Shown: positions 11,772 to 21,749 of the stretch, one piece after another | How positions within the stretch are numbered: position 1 is the stretch's first letter | Layout: the number at the start of each line of letters is the position of its first letter | Assembly: GCF_033958435.1 (NCBI RefSeq) | Contig: NC_134142.1 | Location: forward strand, 101,751,001-101,815,000 | Source of the DNA: Carettochelys insculpta | Lineage: Eukaryota; Chordata; Testudines; Carettochelyidae | DNA: 64,000 nucleotides | Direction of reading: 5' to 3' | Made by a program: the position numbers and the translations under genes | Notes under the pieces: generated by a model | The model's database searches: none | What the model was told of the DNA's origin: nothing | Seen by the model: only the letters and a program-made list of their open reading frames with translations

Positions 11772-13142
11772 TCACCCCGCGGCCTCATCATTGAAGTGGG
11801 CCCACAGGGCCTCCTGGACCCGGGTCCCTTCGGGGTCCACCTGCCGACTGGGGGCAGCAGGTGGCTGGACGTCTGCCCTGCCGGCCTCCGCAGCCCAGCC
11901 CTGGAAAAAGGTGTCCCCCTTGCTCTCCACCAAATTGTGCAGGGCGCAGCAGGCACCCACAATCTGGGGGATGTTGTCGGGGCCCGCATCCAGGCGCGTC
12001 AGGAGACATCTCCAGCATCCCTTCAGGCGGCCAAATGAGCGCTCCACCACCTGGCGCACGTGGTTCAGGTGCTCGTTGAAGCGCTCCTGGCTGGCGGAGA
12101 GATGGCCCGTGTACGGGTGCATGAGCCACAGCCGGAGGGGGTAGGCCGCATCTGCGATGACGCGGAAGGGCATGGTGGTGTCCCCCAGAGGGATCTCCCG
12201 CTGGGGGATGTAGGTCCCCGCCTCCAGCCGGCAGCACAGGCCCGAGTTCTGAAAAACCCGGGCGTCGTGGGTGCTGCCAGGCCAGCCCACATAAATGTCC
12301 TGGAAATGTCCCCGGCTGTCCACCAAGGCCTGGAGGACGACAGAATGGTAGCCCTTGTGATTCAGGTATCGTCCTCCACTGTGATGCGGGGCACGGGTGG
12401 GGATGTGAGTCCCATCCAGAGCCCCGAAGCAGTTGGGGAAGCCCAGGGTGGCAAAGGCCGCGATGGTGGCATCTGGGTCCCCCAGCCTCACGAGCCTGTG
12501 CAGGAGCATGGCGTTGATGGCACGCACAACCTGCAGAGAAAGCACATGGGACAGCACCAATGAGGGGTGAGCAGGGTGTGCGTGGCCCTGCCCTGCCCTC
12601 CTCTGCCCGGGTCCCCCTCCCCTGCCCTGCCCTCCCCCCGTGGGTTCTCTTACCTCCATGAGGACAGCCCCGACGGTGGCCTTGCCGACACCAAACTGCT
12701 GCCCCACGGATTGGTAGCTGTCGGGAGTGGCCAGCTTCCAGACAGCGATGCCGACCCGTTTCTGCACTGTGAGGGCACGCCGCATGGCCGTGTCCTGGTG
12801 CCTGAGTGCGGGGGTGAGCCACTGGTACAGCTCCATAAATGTCTGCTGGCTCATCCTGAAGTTCCTGAGCCAGTGGTCGTCGTCCCACTCCCCAGGCACC
12901 AGCCGCTCCCACCAGTCGGTGCTGGTGGGGTAGCTCCACAGCCGCCGGCGTGTGAGGCGGGGGGGGGGGCGGGGTGCTGCAGGGTTAGGGGTTGAGCCCT
13001 GCTGCCCTGGGGGCAGCTCCTCCTCCAGTGTAGCAAGGAGGTGCTCAGCTGCCTCCCTCATGGCATGGAGCAGGGCAAGCCCTGCTCCTGCCGGCAGGGC
13101 TGGGTGGACCTCTGGCTGCTGCTGCTGCTGCTGGGGGTCCAT
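11772..13142 (-). CDS. PIF/Harbinger DDE transposase (HARBI1-like), intact
   Basis: This is a nuclear endonuclease-type transposase that cuts the element ends and inserts into 3-bp targets. The frame is open for 456 residues from MDPQQQQQQP at 13,142. A canonical intron (12,653-12,531, GTAAGA...CTCTGCAG, 123 bp) is predicted; being a multiple of three without stops, it reads through, and splicing gives 415 residues. After the Q-rich start comes a helix-turn-helix-like region around residues 95-163 (WLRNFRMSQQTF, VGQQFGVGKATV). The DDE catalytic domain follows. The likely catalytic acids in spliced numbering are D202 in ALDGTHI, D252 in STHDARV and E326 in VVERSFGRLK; the HNL in ALHNLVE is also typical. 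The length matches vertebrate HARBI1-type proteins. No stop or frameshift is seen, so the gene may be functional. It converges on the Myb-like gene. Confidence 0.93.
   Translation of the reverse strand: MDPQQQQQQPEVHPALPAGAGLALLHAMREAAEHLLATLEEELPPGQQGSTPNPAAPRPPPRLTRRRLWSYPTSTDWWERLVPGEWDDDHWLRNFRMSQQTFMELYQWLTPALRHQDTAMRRALTVQKRVGIAVWKLATPDSYQSVGQQFGVGKATVGAVLMEVREPTGGGQGRGGGPGQRRAGQGHAHPAHPSLVLSHVLSLQVVRAINAMLLHRLVRLGDPDATIAAFATLGFPNCFGALDGTHIPTRAPHHSGGRYLNHKGYHSVVLQALVDSRGHFQDIYVGWPGSTHDARVFQNSGLCCRLEAGTYIPQREIPLGDTTMPFRVIADAAYPLRLWLMHPYTGHLSASQERFNEHLNHVRQVVERSFGRLKGCWRCLLTRLDAGPDNIPQIVGACCALHNLVESKGDTFFQGWAAEAGRADVQPPAAPSRQVDPEGTRVQEALWAHFNDEAAG
12531..12653 (-). other. Predicted 123-bp intron in the transposase gene
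   Basis: On the minus strand the donor is GGAG|GTAAGA and the acceptor is TTTCTCTGCAG|GTTG. The segment translates to a low-complexity G/R/P/H-rich insert of 41 residues that interrupts the spacing between the helix-turn-helix and DDE regions. That makes an intron more likely than a protein insert. Confidence 0.75.
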
Positions 13143-13284
13143 GACTGCGGCGCCTGGGGTCTGTGTGCCTATGGCTCCTCAGACCGCGTGCTGTGCAGGC
13201 TGAGTGTGTCTGGGAGGGGCCCTTTAAGGGAGTGGCTAACTGTTGCCCCGGAAGCGCTAGTCCGCCCTGTGACCCTGTCTGCAC

Positions 13285-13471
13285 CTGTGCCTGGCATCCC
13301 TATTTCGATGTGTGCTACTTTGGCGTGTAGACATTCCCTCGCTGCACCTATTTCGATGTTGGGCTGTGCAACGTCGAAGTTGAACATCGACGTTGCCGGC
13401 CCTGGAGGACGTGTAGACGCTATTCATTGAAATAGCCTATTTCGATGTAGCGTGCACGTGTAGACGTAGCC
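13285..13471. repeat. Right terminal and subterminal array of the Harbinger
   Basis: Words such as CCTATTTCGATGT, AACGTCGAAGTTGAACATCGACGTT and GAAATAGCCTATTTCGATGTAG precede the terminal repeat CGTGCACGTGTAGACGTAGCC. The same array is found in the deletion derivatives. Confidence 0.7.
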
Positions 13472-13619
13472 ATTGGGTGCTTGTCCCTTGTGTGAAGGAG
13501 TGTTGCTTTAAAGGGCCTTTATCGCTTTTAGTGTGAAACTTAAATTATTTAACCCTCCCCCATTTTGAAAACGTTTATTTGTTTGTGTTCTTTCCAAAGA
13601 TTGAGTCAATGATTCTGAG

Positions 13620-13862
13620 GCCAAAATGGACCTCACCTGCTCTGAAGGCAGCGCTGTACCAGCAACATCACAGAAGTAAGGGTGGAGATACTGAGACCCC
13701 CCCTCCTACAATAACCTTGCAACCCCCCCAACTCTCTTTTGGGTCAGGACCTCTACAGTTACAACAAAGTGAAATTCCTATGTAAATAGCTGATATTGTG
13801 AAATTTATTATTTTAAAAACCCCATGACCATGAAAATGACCAAAATGAATTGTAGGACCTCA
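13620..13862. repeat. Fragment of a dispersed repeat shared with 49.2-50.0 kb
   Basis: It shares GAAGTAAGGGTGG, CAATAACCTTGCAACCCCCC, TTTTGGGTCAGGACC and a GTGAAATT...ATGACCATGAAAATGACC tail with the element at 49,241-50,006 (partly inverted there). The right edge AATTGTAGGACCT resembles the TIR of that family. Confidence 0.5.
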
Positions 13863-13904
13863 TGTATAAGACAGGCCGTAGAACTGCCCTGAATCAGTTC
13901 CTGT

Positions 13905-14310
13905 TTGCCCTAGAGCTTGTTGTTAGACAAACACCTAATCTTGATTTTAAAGAGTCCAGTGATGGAGAACGCACCACAGCTCTTGATAAATTGCTCCAGT
14001 CACTAATTAAGCACACTGTCTAAATGTGCACTTTCTTTCTAATCTGAATCTGCCTACCTTCAGCTTCCAGCCTTTGGATCTTGTTATACTTTTGTCTGCC
14101 AGACTGAAGAATCCTCAGATATAAATTACTGTTCCTCATGTTGATATTTGGAGAGTGTGATCAAGTCACCCCTTAACCTTCTGTTTGTTAAGTGAGACAG
14201 ATGGAGTTCCTTAAGTCTGTTGCTAAAAGGCAGGTTTTGTAATTGTCTAATCATTCTTGTGGCTCTTTTCTGAACCCTCTCCAATTTACCAATACCTTTC
14301 ATACTTGGAC
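13905..14310 (-). repeat. CR1 LINE 3' fragment, minus orientation
   Basis: Read as reverse complement, this is the 3' part of a CR1 element. Diagnostic plus-strand words are GATCAAGTCACCCCTTAACCTTCT, TCATTCTTGTGGCTCTTTTCTGAACC and CTCCAATTTACCAA. They encode, in reverse, the C-terminal region of the CR1 reverse transcriptase ORF, now full of stops. Confidence 0.75.
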
Positions 14311-14566
14311 AAAGATTGGTTCTTCATTGTAGCGAAAATAGTGTTCATAAGTTGAAAAATAAGTATAAATTTATATGGTTTGCTGTAGCAAAAATTCGTA
14401 AATTGGGAGTTCTTAAATCAAGGGATAGGTGTATTAAGCTGAGTGATAGGTGGATATTTAACCCCTGCACACTGGACAGGAGCTCCAGCACTTGCCCTTT
14501 ATGACGAATGAGATTTGCATCAAGTATCTTTTAGAGCCTGAGCATGTGATTGTGGTCAGACTGTAA

Positions 14567-14945
14567 GGCTGTGTTTACATTTGCACACTCTTTTGAAAGA
14601 TACATACAAATGAGAGAAATAAAATGCAAAATAAGGTACATATGTGCATATTTGGAACCTCATTTGCATATTCTTTCTAAAGAAGAAAAGTAGTGTAGAT
14701 GCGGCTCTTTGGAAAGTAAACCCCGTCTTCGAAAGAACCCTTCTTCCTGAAAAAAATAGGAAGAAGGGTTCTTTTTGAAGATGGGAATTACTTTCAAAAG
14801 AGCAACGGCTACACTACTTTTCTTCTTTTGAAAGAAGAATATGCAAATGAGGTGCCAGGTAGGTAAATCTGTGCCTTATTTGCATTTTCAATTTCCCTCA
14901 TTTTCATGCCTGTTTACAAAAAGAAATGATAGTGTAGAAGTAGCC
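14567..14945. mobile_element. Harbinger-like palindromic MITE (GGCTGTGTTTACA end)
   Basis: The left end GGCTGTGTTTACATTTGCA and the right end AGTGTAGAAGTAGCC are inverted. The two halves are long inverted copies of one another around about 14,750 (GAAGAAGGGTTCTTT against AAAGAACCCTTCTTC). The flanks read TAA and AAT, so a clean 3-bp duplication is not preserved. A half copy lies at 59,690-59,887. Confidence 0.65.
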
Positions 14946-17900
14946 AATGGGAATAACCAAAACACAGACTTTCCTGTGAGCATGGAAAGGGAGCCAACCC
15001 ACTGCAAAGCTGAGTCGTTGGCTCAAAGGATGATCCCACTGGGATCAGATTAATAGTTGTGATGTAAGCCAGTGGAACTAGATCACAGTTCCTTGTGTTG
15101 CCTGGAAGTCTGTGGAAGTTTCAGTTATCTCCCCAGTTAGGATCCCAGATTATACACAGGATCTTACGTATCTTCATGCCGCACTGGTTGATGGGAACAG
15201 AGCTGATAGAGCTGCCATTATTACCCAGCTCCCTTCTCCTGGCCAAACACACACTTCACCCTACATGGATGTTGTGACTGTAGATGGGGCTGAAGTAACT
15301 TGATGGTGATGGAGGAAGTTACGACATGGTCTTCAATCCCCTGTTTTCTGTAGATTTCTCTTGAATTTGTTCCCACTCCCATTGCACTGAAGAGAGTGGT
15401 ACATGCCCCTGGGCTGACAAAATAAATTCTGTACAAGTTTTGAAGTCTAGAGTTAGACATGGCCCTTCTCTTCAGATAACACAGATTAGTCTTTACAGCA
15501 CAACCTCCTTCGGATGGTTTTATCTTAACTCCGTTTTGGGGTGATTTAAAGTGATTATATTCAATCCACCTGAAATCCCCACCCATTTTCAGTGAAATTG
15601 GAGGGGAAGCAAGAAAGCCCGTACCCTAATTTTGTGCAGATGTTTTAGTGGGGCACAGGGGATTTTGTGCATTTAGAATTATGTGAAATCATGAAATACT
15701 TGTTCAGGCAAAACCTCCTCTCAGGTCCATGGGAGCGTTTTTCCCTCTTGAGTAGAGTGAGCAAAAACTGGGAAAGACTTGAAGATTTGGCCTGTTGTTT
15801 GTTGCTGGGCACAGTTAAATCAGTGGTGCATTCCACACCAGAGGCAGCTGCATTGCATTAGTGGCTGAAAAAGTTCCAGTATCTTTAAACTACTGTTCTT
15901 TCTTCTGGAAGTACCATATAAAGGTAGTTGTCAGTATAATGTGATTCACCTTACCAGATAACTCTTCAAAAACTACTAGTTTGCAACAATAAAATGTCTG
16001 GGAAAGCTACTAATATAAAGGCTGGGCCAAATTAATTTATAATATAATGCTATTCAAATGATCAGAATTACATCTGAGATAAATTTAGCCCAACATATTG
16101 AATAGTTTTTAATTATTCCTGTAATGGAATAACTCACAATGCCCCCACACTGTAGAAGCCAAGGATCAGCTTTGCCTGACAATTAATCTGAAATTCTCTC
16201 TTCATTAATTACGGGGTTATTCTCTGAATGGATTCTCTAGACTAGAATATAGCGTCTTGAAGGCAATGCTAAATTTTCAAAGGAGGAAAAGGAGAGTCCA
16301 AGTCTAAGGGCTATTTGTGGTGAGGAGGAAGAAAGATCAACTCCAGAAATTGCTGAAGTATCTGTTGGGCAGCCAAAATTTCTAATTTAAAATTTTGGAC
16401 TAGAGCCCTTTTCTGGAGCTCCATGTGATTGGATTTGAAGTAAAGTCTGGTGAATTTTCTCCCAGCCTGTCTGGCTGACTGTCATTTCCTATAATATTAC
16501 ATGTTGCAGTTTTTATATGTTACCTAGGAAAGTAATACAGGTGTAATTTCAATATTCCTATGACATAATTTCCATATGTCCTGACATTTTCAGTGGACAT
16601 ACGCCAAACGTAGTCTACATATGTTAATATACTGTGTATATAAACCTTGCCAGTGGGAAATAAAAAACATTAGAAAATCATAATATTTTTACAACTACAC
16701 TAAAATAAAAAGATACCTGATAACTGACCTTCTAGCACCATCCTTTTCCTGGTATAAATATAATGAGTACCACATGGGCAGTGACACACTTAATATTTTC
16801 ATTGGTTAGGGACTGACTAGCATTCAGTGGGCTGGTTATATAACCCCATTCATACACTCAGGTTTCTGTACCGAGGAATAGAATAAGTGCAATGCCTGGG
16901 TAGGGCAACAAAAATCAGCACCATTGAACAGTCACAATAACTAGGTTCTGTCTAACATTTACAACCTGCTATGGTCTTTGCTTTGTCCTGTCTCTTGCCT
17001 GTCCTGTATTCCTTTTGTGTCTCGTGAAAAATAAGACGTTTGTATTTTCCATGATGGTATGGACATGGTGTGTCTTTTCATTTCCTTTCTAAATTTAGAT
17101 GTATGTCTGGTTATATCACTATCTAGATATATGGAGAGAGAGAGAGAGAGAATAATGACCATGCAATAGTTTCATCCTATGTGCAGAGTTATGTACATTC
17201 AGTGTCTCTGATGTGCCATTTCTGGTTCACCTGCTCTTTCATAGGAATTGCTGTACTGTTTAGCCCAGCCTCTGGTAGCGTCAGGTATCATCTAGTTCAG
17301 AGAAATGTGCAAGGCCCTTTTAATGGATGGCTAAGGAGAAACATCCCTGGACTAGAAGTTTCTTCCTGAACTCAGTTAGTAGTCACTTCATATCCTAAAG
17401 CACGAAGGGTTGTATCCCTTGTCTTAATAATATTTCATGTGCTTGCAGATGTTCTGGTTATCCATTGTAGCAGGGCCTATTGGGCTTCTCAGCCCCAGGC
17501 CTCTGTTCTGCCCACAGACTAGGTGGGCACCACTCTGGGTGCAGGCACCTGTGTTTTGTATTATGTGTAAGATGTCCCACCACCTGCTTTGTTACAATTC
17601 TTGGTCACAATAACCTCTCTGGTTGCCCAACCTTGCTTCTCACCATTGTGTGCCCTGGGGCTGCTTGCCTCCAGAGCCAAACCCTCCAGCTCCAGAGGGC
17701 AAGGCCTTCCGCTCCCTGGCTCCTCACCTTCCTTACAGTATTACTTGCCTTATATAATCATCTGCTGCGGGAGCCCTCAGCTGCCAGCCGTCAGGCCTGG
17801 GCTTGCTCAACTGGCTCCTATTACACTTTTTGGGAGGGGCTGCTGGGACAGAGCTCTGTCACACCCACATAGTTAATTCTACTATGCGTTTGACATTAAT

Positions 17901-18020
17901 GACACTTTGTTGCAGTGAGTTTTCAGGTTAATTGTGTAGCAAGTCAAAATTAATTTGTTCTTATTAGCTGTAAATATAAATAATAGAACTGAACCCAATC
18001 CCCTGTACTCATGGCAGGAC
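14946..18020. other. Noncoding, no gene recognised
   Basis: AT-rich sequence with a (GA)n tract at 17,135-17,151. A short open frame at 15,112-15,303, preceded by a possible splice acceptor, matches no family I know and is treated as unsupported. The stretch 17,450-17,880 is more C-rich but not coding by any recognisable motif. Confidence 0.4.
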
Positions 18021-18029
18021 AGCACCATC

Positions 18030-18530
18030 TGGATGAGGGATGGGGAACCTTTTTTGGGTCAGGGCCACTGAGCCATAGATGAATCAGTCGGGGGCCACAC
18101 AGTGAAAGGCAAAAAACCAAAAACCCCTCAACCCTCACTTATGAGACCCCCAGCTGTAGCGGGGCCAGAGCCATGGGGATCTGGGTGGGAGGAAGGGTGC
18201 AAGAGATGTGAGTGTGGTGGGGGTCAGTGGCCTGCAAAGGAGGGGCAGGCACTGGGTGGGGGTGTGGAGTCAAGGTAAGAGGAAGCGGGTGGGAGTGGGG
18301 TTCTGGACAGGAGGGGGCACAGGAGCGGGTTCTGCTCCCTGTCTCCTAGCAGAGCCTCGTTCTGGATGCAGCCTGCCAGGCTCGGGGCTCTGCACCTTCA
18401 ACTCCACTGCAGGCTGGATACAATGGATAGGAGGAGCCCTGAGACTTGAGGTCTGGATCTGGACAAGCCACAGCCTGGATCTGGACCATGGGTTCCACAC
18501 TCCCAATCTAGACCTCCCACATAGGTGTTT
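18030..18530. repeat. hAT-like repeat fragment with G-rich interior
   Basis: It starts GGGATGGGGAACCTTTTTT and continues GGTCAGGGCCACTGAGCC and GGGGGCCACACA, words typical of non-autonomous hAT repeats of reptiles. The interior is G-rich with no coding support. The right end merges into the CR1 copy. Confidence 0.45.
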
Positions 18531-18535
18531 GTGAT

Positions 18536-19560
18536 CTGAAAACTTTCCAGTGGTGGAGATTCCACAGCCTCCCTAAGCAATATGTGCCCGTGCTTAACAC
18601 CCTGGACAGTGTTCTCTGCCAGTTGGGTGTTGGGGCGTCAAGATTCAAATGTTGTCCAGTTGATTAGCAGAGCACCTAGTTTGCCCATAGCTGGCAGTGT
18701 GTATTTTTCCTAGAAGGAACTCTGACCCTGACTGTGATGAAGTCTTTCCTAATGCCCAGGCTAAACCTCTTTTGCTACAATTTAAGCCCCTTACTTCTTG
18801 TCCTATCATCAGAGGTTAGGGAGAATATTTTTTCTCCTTCTTCCTTGTAACAGCCTTTTGGTATTTGAAAACTGTTATGAACTTGCCTCTCAGTCTTCTC
18901 TTCTCCAGACTACACAATCCCAGTTCTTCCAGTCTTCCCTCATAGATGATGTTTTCTAGATCTTTAATCATTTGTGTTGCTCTGACAGAGTTTTTCCAAA
19001 TTGTTGACACCTTTCCTGCAATGTGATATCCAGAACTGGACATGGTACCCCAGTCGAGGCCTGATCAGCACAAAGTAGAGTGAAAGCTACGTCTTATGTC
19101 TTGCTTAAAACTTGCCTGCAAATACAGCCCAGAATCATGTTTCCTTTTATTTATTTATTGCAACAGTGTTGCACTATTGACTCATATTTAGTTTATTAGA
19201 CACTGTGACCCTTAGGCTCCTTCTTAGGCAGTCCTTTCCCATGTTGTATGTGTGCAGCTGGTAGTTCCTTCCTTCCTTCCTTCCTTCACATTTTTCCTTA
19301 TTGAATTTCATCTTATTTACCTCAGACCATTTCTCCAGTTTGTCCAGAATATTCTGAATTATAATCTTAATCCTCCAAAGCACTTGCAACCCCTGCCAGG
19401 CCGGTATTGTACACAAACGTTCTAAGTGCACTTGCTCTGCCATTATCTCACACATTGATGAAGATATTGAACAGAACCAGACTCAGAACTGATCCCTGCA
19501 GAGCCTTACATTTTATGCCCTTCCAGCGTGACATTCTCTCTGGGAATGGTTAGCCAACCA
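18536..19560 (-). pseudogene. CR1 LINE reverse-transcriptase C-terminal pseudogene
   Basis: The minus strand encodes the end of a CR1 ORF2. In order from 19,455 downwards there are LDKLEKWSEVNKMKFNKEKC, TVSNKLNMSQ, RATQMIKDLENIIYEGRLEE, LGLCSLEKRRLRGKF and LREAVESPPLESF. These match the region downstream of the reverse-transcriptase palm in CR1 elements. Frames are broken between these blocks. It is an immobile 5'-truncated copy, as usual for CR1. A (TTCC)n run at 19,264-19,287 has expanded within it. Confidence 0.85.
19264..19287. repeat. (TTCC)n microsatellite inside CR1
   Basis: Six TTCC units have expanded within the CR1 fragment. Confidence 0.85.
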
Positions 19561-19874
19561 GTTATGGTGCCTTGTTCTTGAATTGTGAGGGAAGATAAAC
19601 AGGAGTGCCTGATTTACCTCCTCTGTCCCAGTCAAGTTTGCATGTCTCATTACCGTGTTCTCTGCTGTTTGTCTCCTTTTTTAACAACAGTCCCAGGCTT
19701 TTCAATCTGTCTTCACGCTGACAGTGTAATCACTTGTTCTTTTTGCACTTTCCTTAATTTCTGCAATATCCTTTGAAAAATAGGGTGTTTAGAACACAAT
19801 GCAGTAGTCCAAGTGAAGGTAAACTATTGAATTATGACTGGTGTTATAGGATACCCAGTATTATTCCACATTCC

Positions 19875-20340
19875 CAGGGGTCAGCAACCAAAATAGCAAG
19901 GAGAGCCATTTTTTTCAATTTGCTAAGAAACTCAATTCAAGATTCGCAATGCATGTGAATAAGAGATGGTCTTTAATAAATAGCGTCAAACCCCTGATTT
20001 AAGAACAGCACACACGATTTGTAACGAGATTCATATTTACTGCAGGATGTTCACAAACTTTTTACGTGTTCTATTTCCTCATACTTTATGTATGTGACTC
20101 ACTGCAGCCGCTTGAGCTGCCAGGGGTGCCAAAGCGGCCGGGGGTGCCACTGGTGTTTATCCTGCCACAGGGGCTGCCGCCGCTTGTGGGGCTGAAGCCA
20201 CTGGGGCCATAGGCACCACACGCTTCTCCAGAAAGTGATGGGGTGCATGCGCGGAGTGGGTGGACGGCTGTCTCCGTGTGCAGCTCTAGGAGGAGCTGCT
20301 TTAAAGGCTCCCAGAGCTGCATGTGTCTCCAGAGCCGGAA
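19875..20340. mobile_element. hAT-like non-autonomous element, decayed copy
   Basis: It starts CAGGGGTCAGCAACCAAAAT and shares the body words GAGAGCCATTTTTT, TTTAAGAACAGCACACACGATTTGTAA and TTTACTGCAGGATGTTCACAAAC with the copies at 41,813 and 43,346. The right part reads GCTGCATGTGTCTCCAGAGCC as in the 43,346 copy, but the terminal repeat is lost. The right boundary is approximate. Confidence 0.6.
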
Positions 20341-20344
20341 TCAC

Positions 20345-21534
20345 CACACAGGAGTGTCCTGTTCACCACATGGGGCAAGTGGCAAACATATTGGACATTG
20401 CAGCTCCAGTGGTTAGAATTAATTTAGAACTCAGCAGTGTGAATGGGAAGTTCAAATTTGAGTTTACTCATTCCCACATGCTTCTCTGATTTTTACCTTT
20501 TCCATACTTTACATTTAGAGCAGCCATTTGGTGAAATGTATAAAAATTGGCAGAGCAGTTGTATCTGTCCCAAGCAGTGCCCACTGTACGCAACAGAATG
20601 AGAGAGATGGATGTGTTACCTTATAACTGCAGGAAGAGCCCTGCAATGATTGTGCTATCCCTCTGCATTGCCATGCAGGATGTCATTAGCTGTAACCCAT
20701 GATCTCTGTTCTGCCTCTGCATCTTTGACCTAGTTACTTTGCTGAACTTAACACAGTTGCTATTGTGACAAAAAGCAGACTCTTGGCACAGCCACCATCA
20801 CAGAGTAGAGGGAAGTCTGGCAACTTTCACACAAATCTGTTATAATTAAGGCTTCCGGTCTGGGGTTTCAACCTAATCTCACTGCTAAAAAGCCAGATGC
20901 GTGGTTTTTTATTTTCCCCCCAGACTGAAAGTGAACCTCTGAAAGCAAAGGCCTGTTTGCAAGCTGGCCCGGGGTTGGCAGGTGCTTCCATGTCCCTCAG
21001 TGAGCTTTGAGGATGCGCCTCAATCCTGGCTTGCAGCCCTTGATGGATTTTTTTTGGGCAGAAACTTCCAGCTGACCTGGAATGTGGTGGGACATTGACT
21101 CAGTGCTGTTAGCGAATGGTTGAGTGTGCCATACTAGTCATCCCTTGAATTCCAGCCATCATCTAGAACTCAGCTCTCTGAGCTTCTGCTGGAGTGTTAA
21201 CCCTCTCTTCCATCTCATTGCAGACAGGCCTGGCCTTAGGGCAAGGTGAGCGAGGTGGTTGCCATAGGTCTCACCCCTTCAAGGCCCTGCACTCCAACTG
21301 ATTTCAACATCCACCGTCCACTGGCTGGGCCCCACTGTCAGAGTGCTGCCTTGGGCCTGCCACTAACCAGGCCTGGCTGACCTGAATCTGATTGCAGAAC
21401 TAGTGCTAGAGCTGGCGGGCCCAGTTCCATGGCCTTCCCATACCTCAGTGGGAAAGAGCACTCCTTCCATCAAATCCTCCCACTCTGTCATACCTCTCCT
21501 TTCTCCCTGTTGCCAAACAATGTTCCTTCTACTC
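20345..21534. other. Noncoding, no gene recognised
   Basis: Unique-looking sequence without recognisable coding frame or repeat ends. Confidence 0.4.
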
Positions 21535-21745
21535 TTTCCCAGACATGTGCAGAATAAATTTTGTTATGTGCACCAAGGCAGACATGAATGTGCACCAATA
21601 GGAGAAACACAAACTAGCCTTGGGCACTCTGTCAATCAGCTGGGCGGCATTGGAATCTCTCCTGAATGGCTGCACAAGTGCACGGCTTATGGGAAACACT
21701 GCTGCCAAGTGCCCACACTCCCCGTCAGTGGCAAGAGCACAATTT
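21535..21745. repeat. Dispersed repeat with TTTTGTTATGTGCACCAA motif, copy 1
   Basis: It shares GTGCAGAATAAATTTTGTTATGTGCACCA with 37,850-37,976. It also shares GAATCTCTCCTGAATGGCTGCACAAG and the GGGCACTCTGTCAATCAGCTGGGCGGCAT block with 24,110-24,322. It is a non-autonomous DNA-transposon-like family; its ends are not preserved here. Confidence 0.45.
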
Positions 21746-21749
21746 GACA

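Larger units (their letters stand above)
8879..13471. mobile_element. Autonomous PIF/Harbinger DNA transposon, nearly intact (4,593 bp)
   Basis: The left end AGCCATGTCTACACGTGCAC and the reverse complement of the right end, GGCTACGTCTACACGTGCAC, form the terminal inverted repeats; three mismatches separate these 20 bases. A 3-bp ATT duplication flanks the element. Inside are the two genes expected of animal Harbingers: a Myb/SANT-like DNA-binding protein on the plus strand (9,321-11,372) and a DDE transposase on the minus strand (13,142-11,772). They are convergent, with about 400 bp between stop codons. The transposase is open throughout; the Myb-like gene has one homopolymer frameshift. The element is far more GC-rich than its flanks. 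Three deletion derivatives lie in the same window (36,112, 38,462 and 61,193). Confidence 0.93.

Noticed and set aside
12060..12563. Plus-strand frame of 167 codons opposite the transposase
   Set aside because: Antisense shadow of the DDE domain, which is strongly supported on the minus strand.
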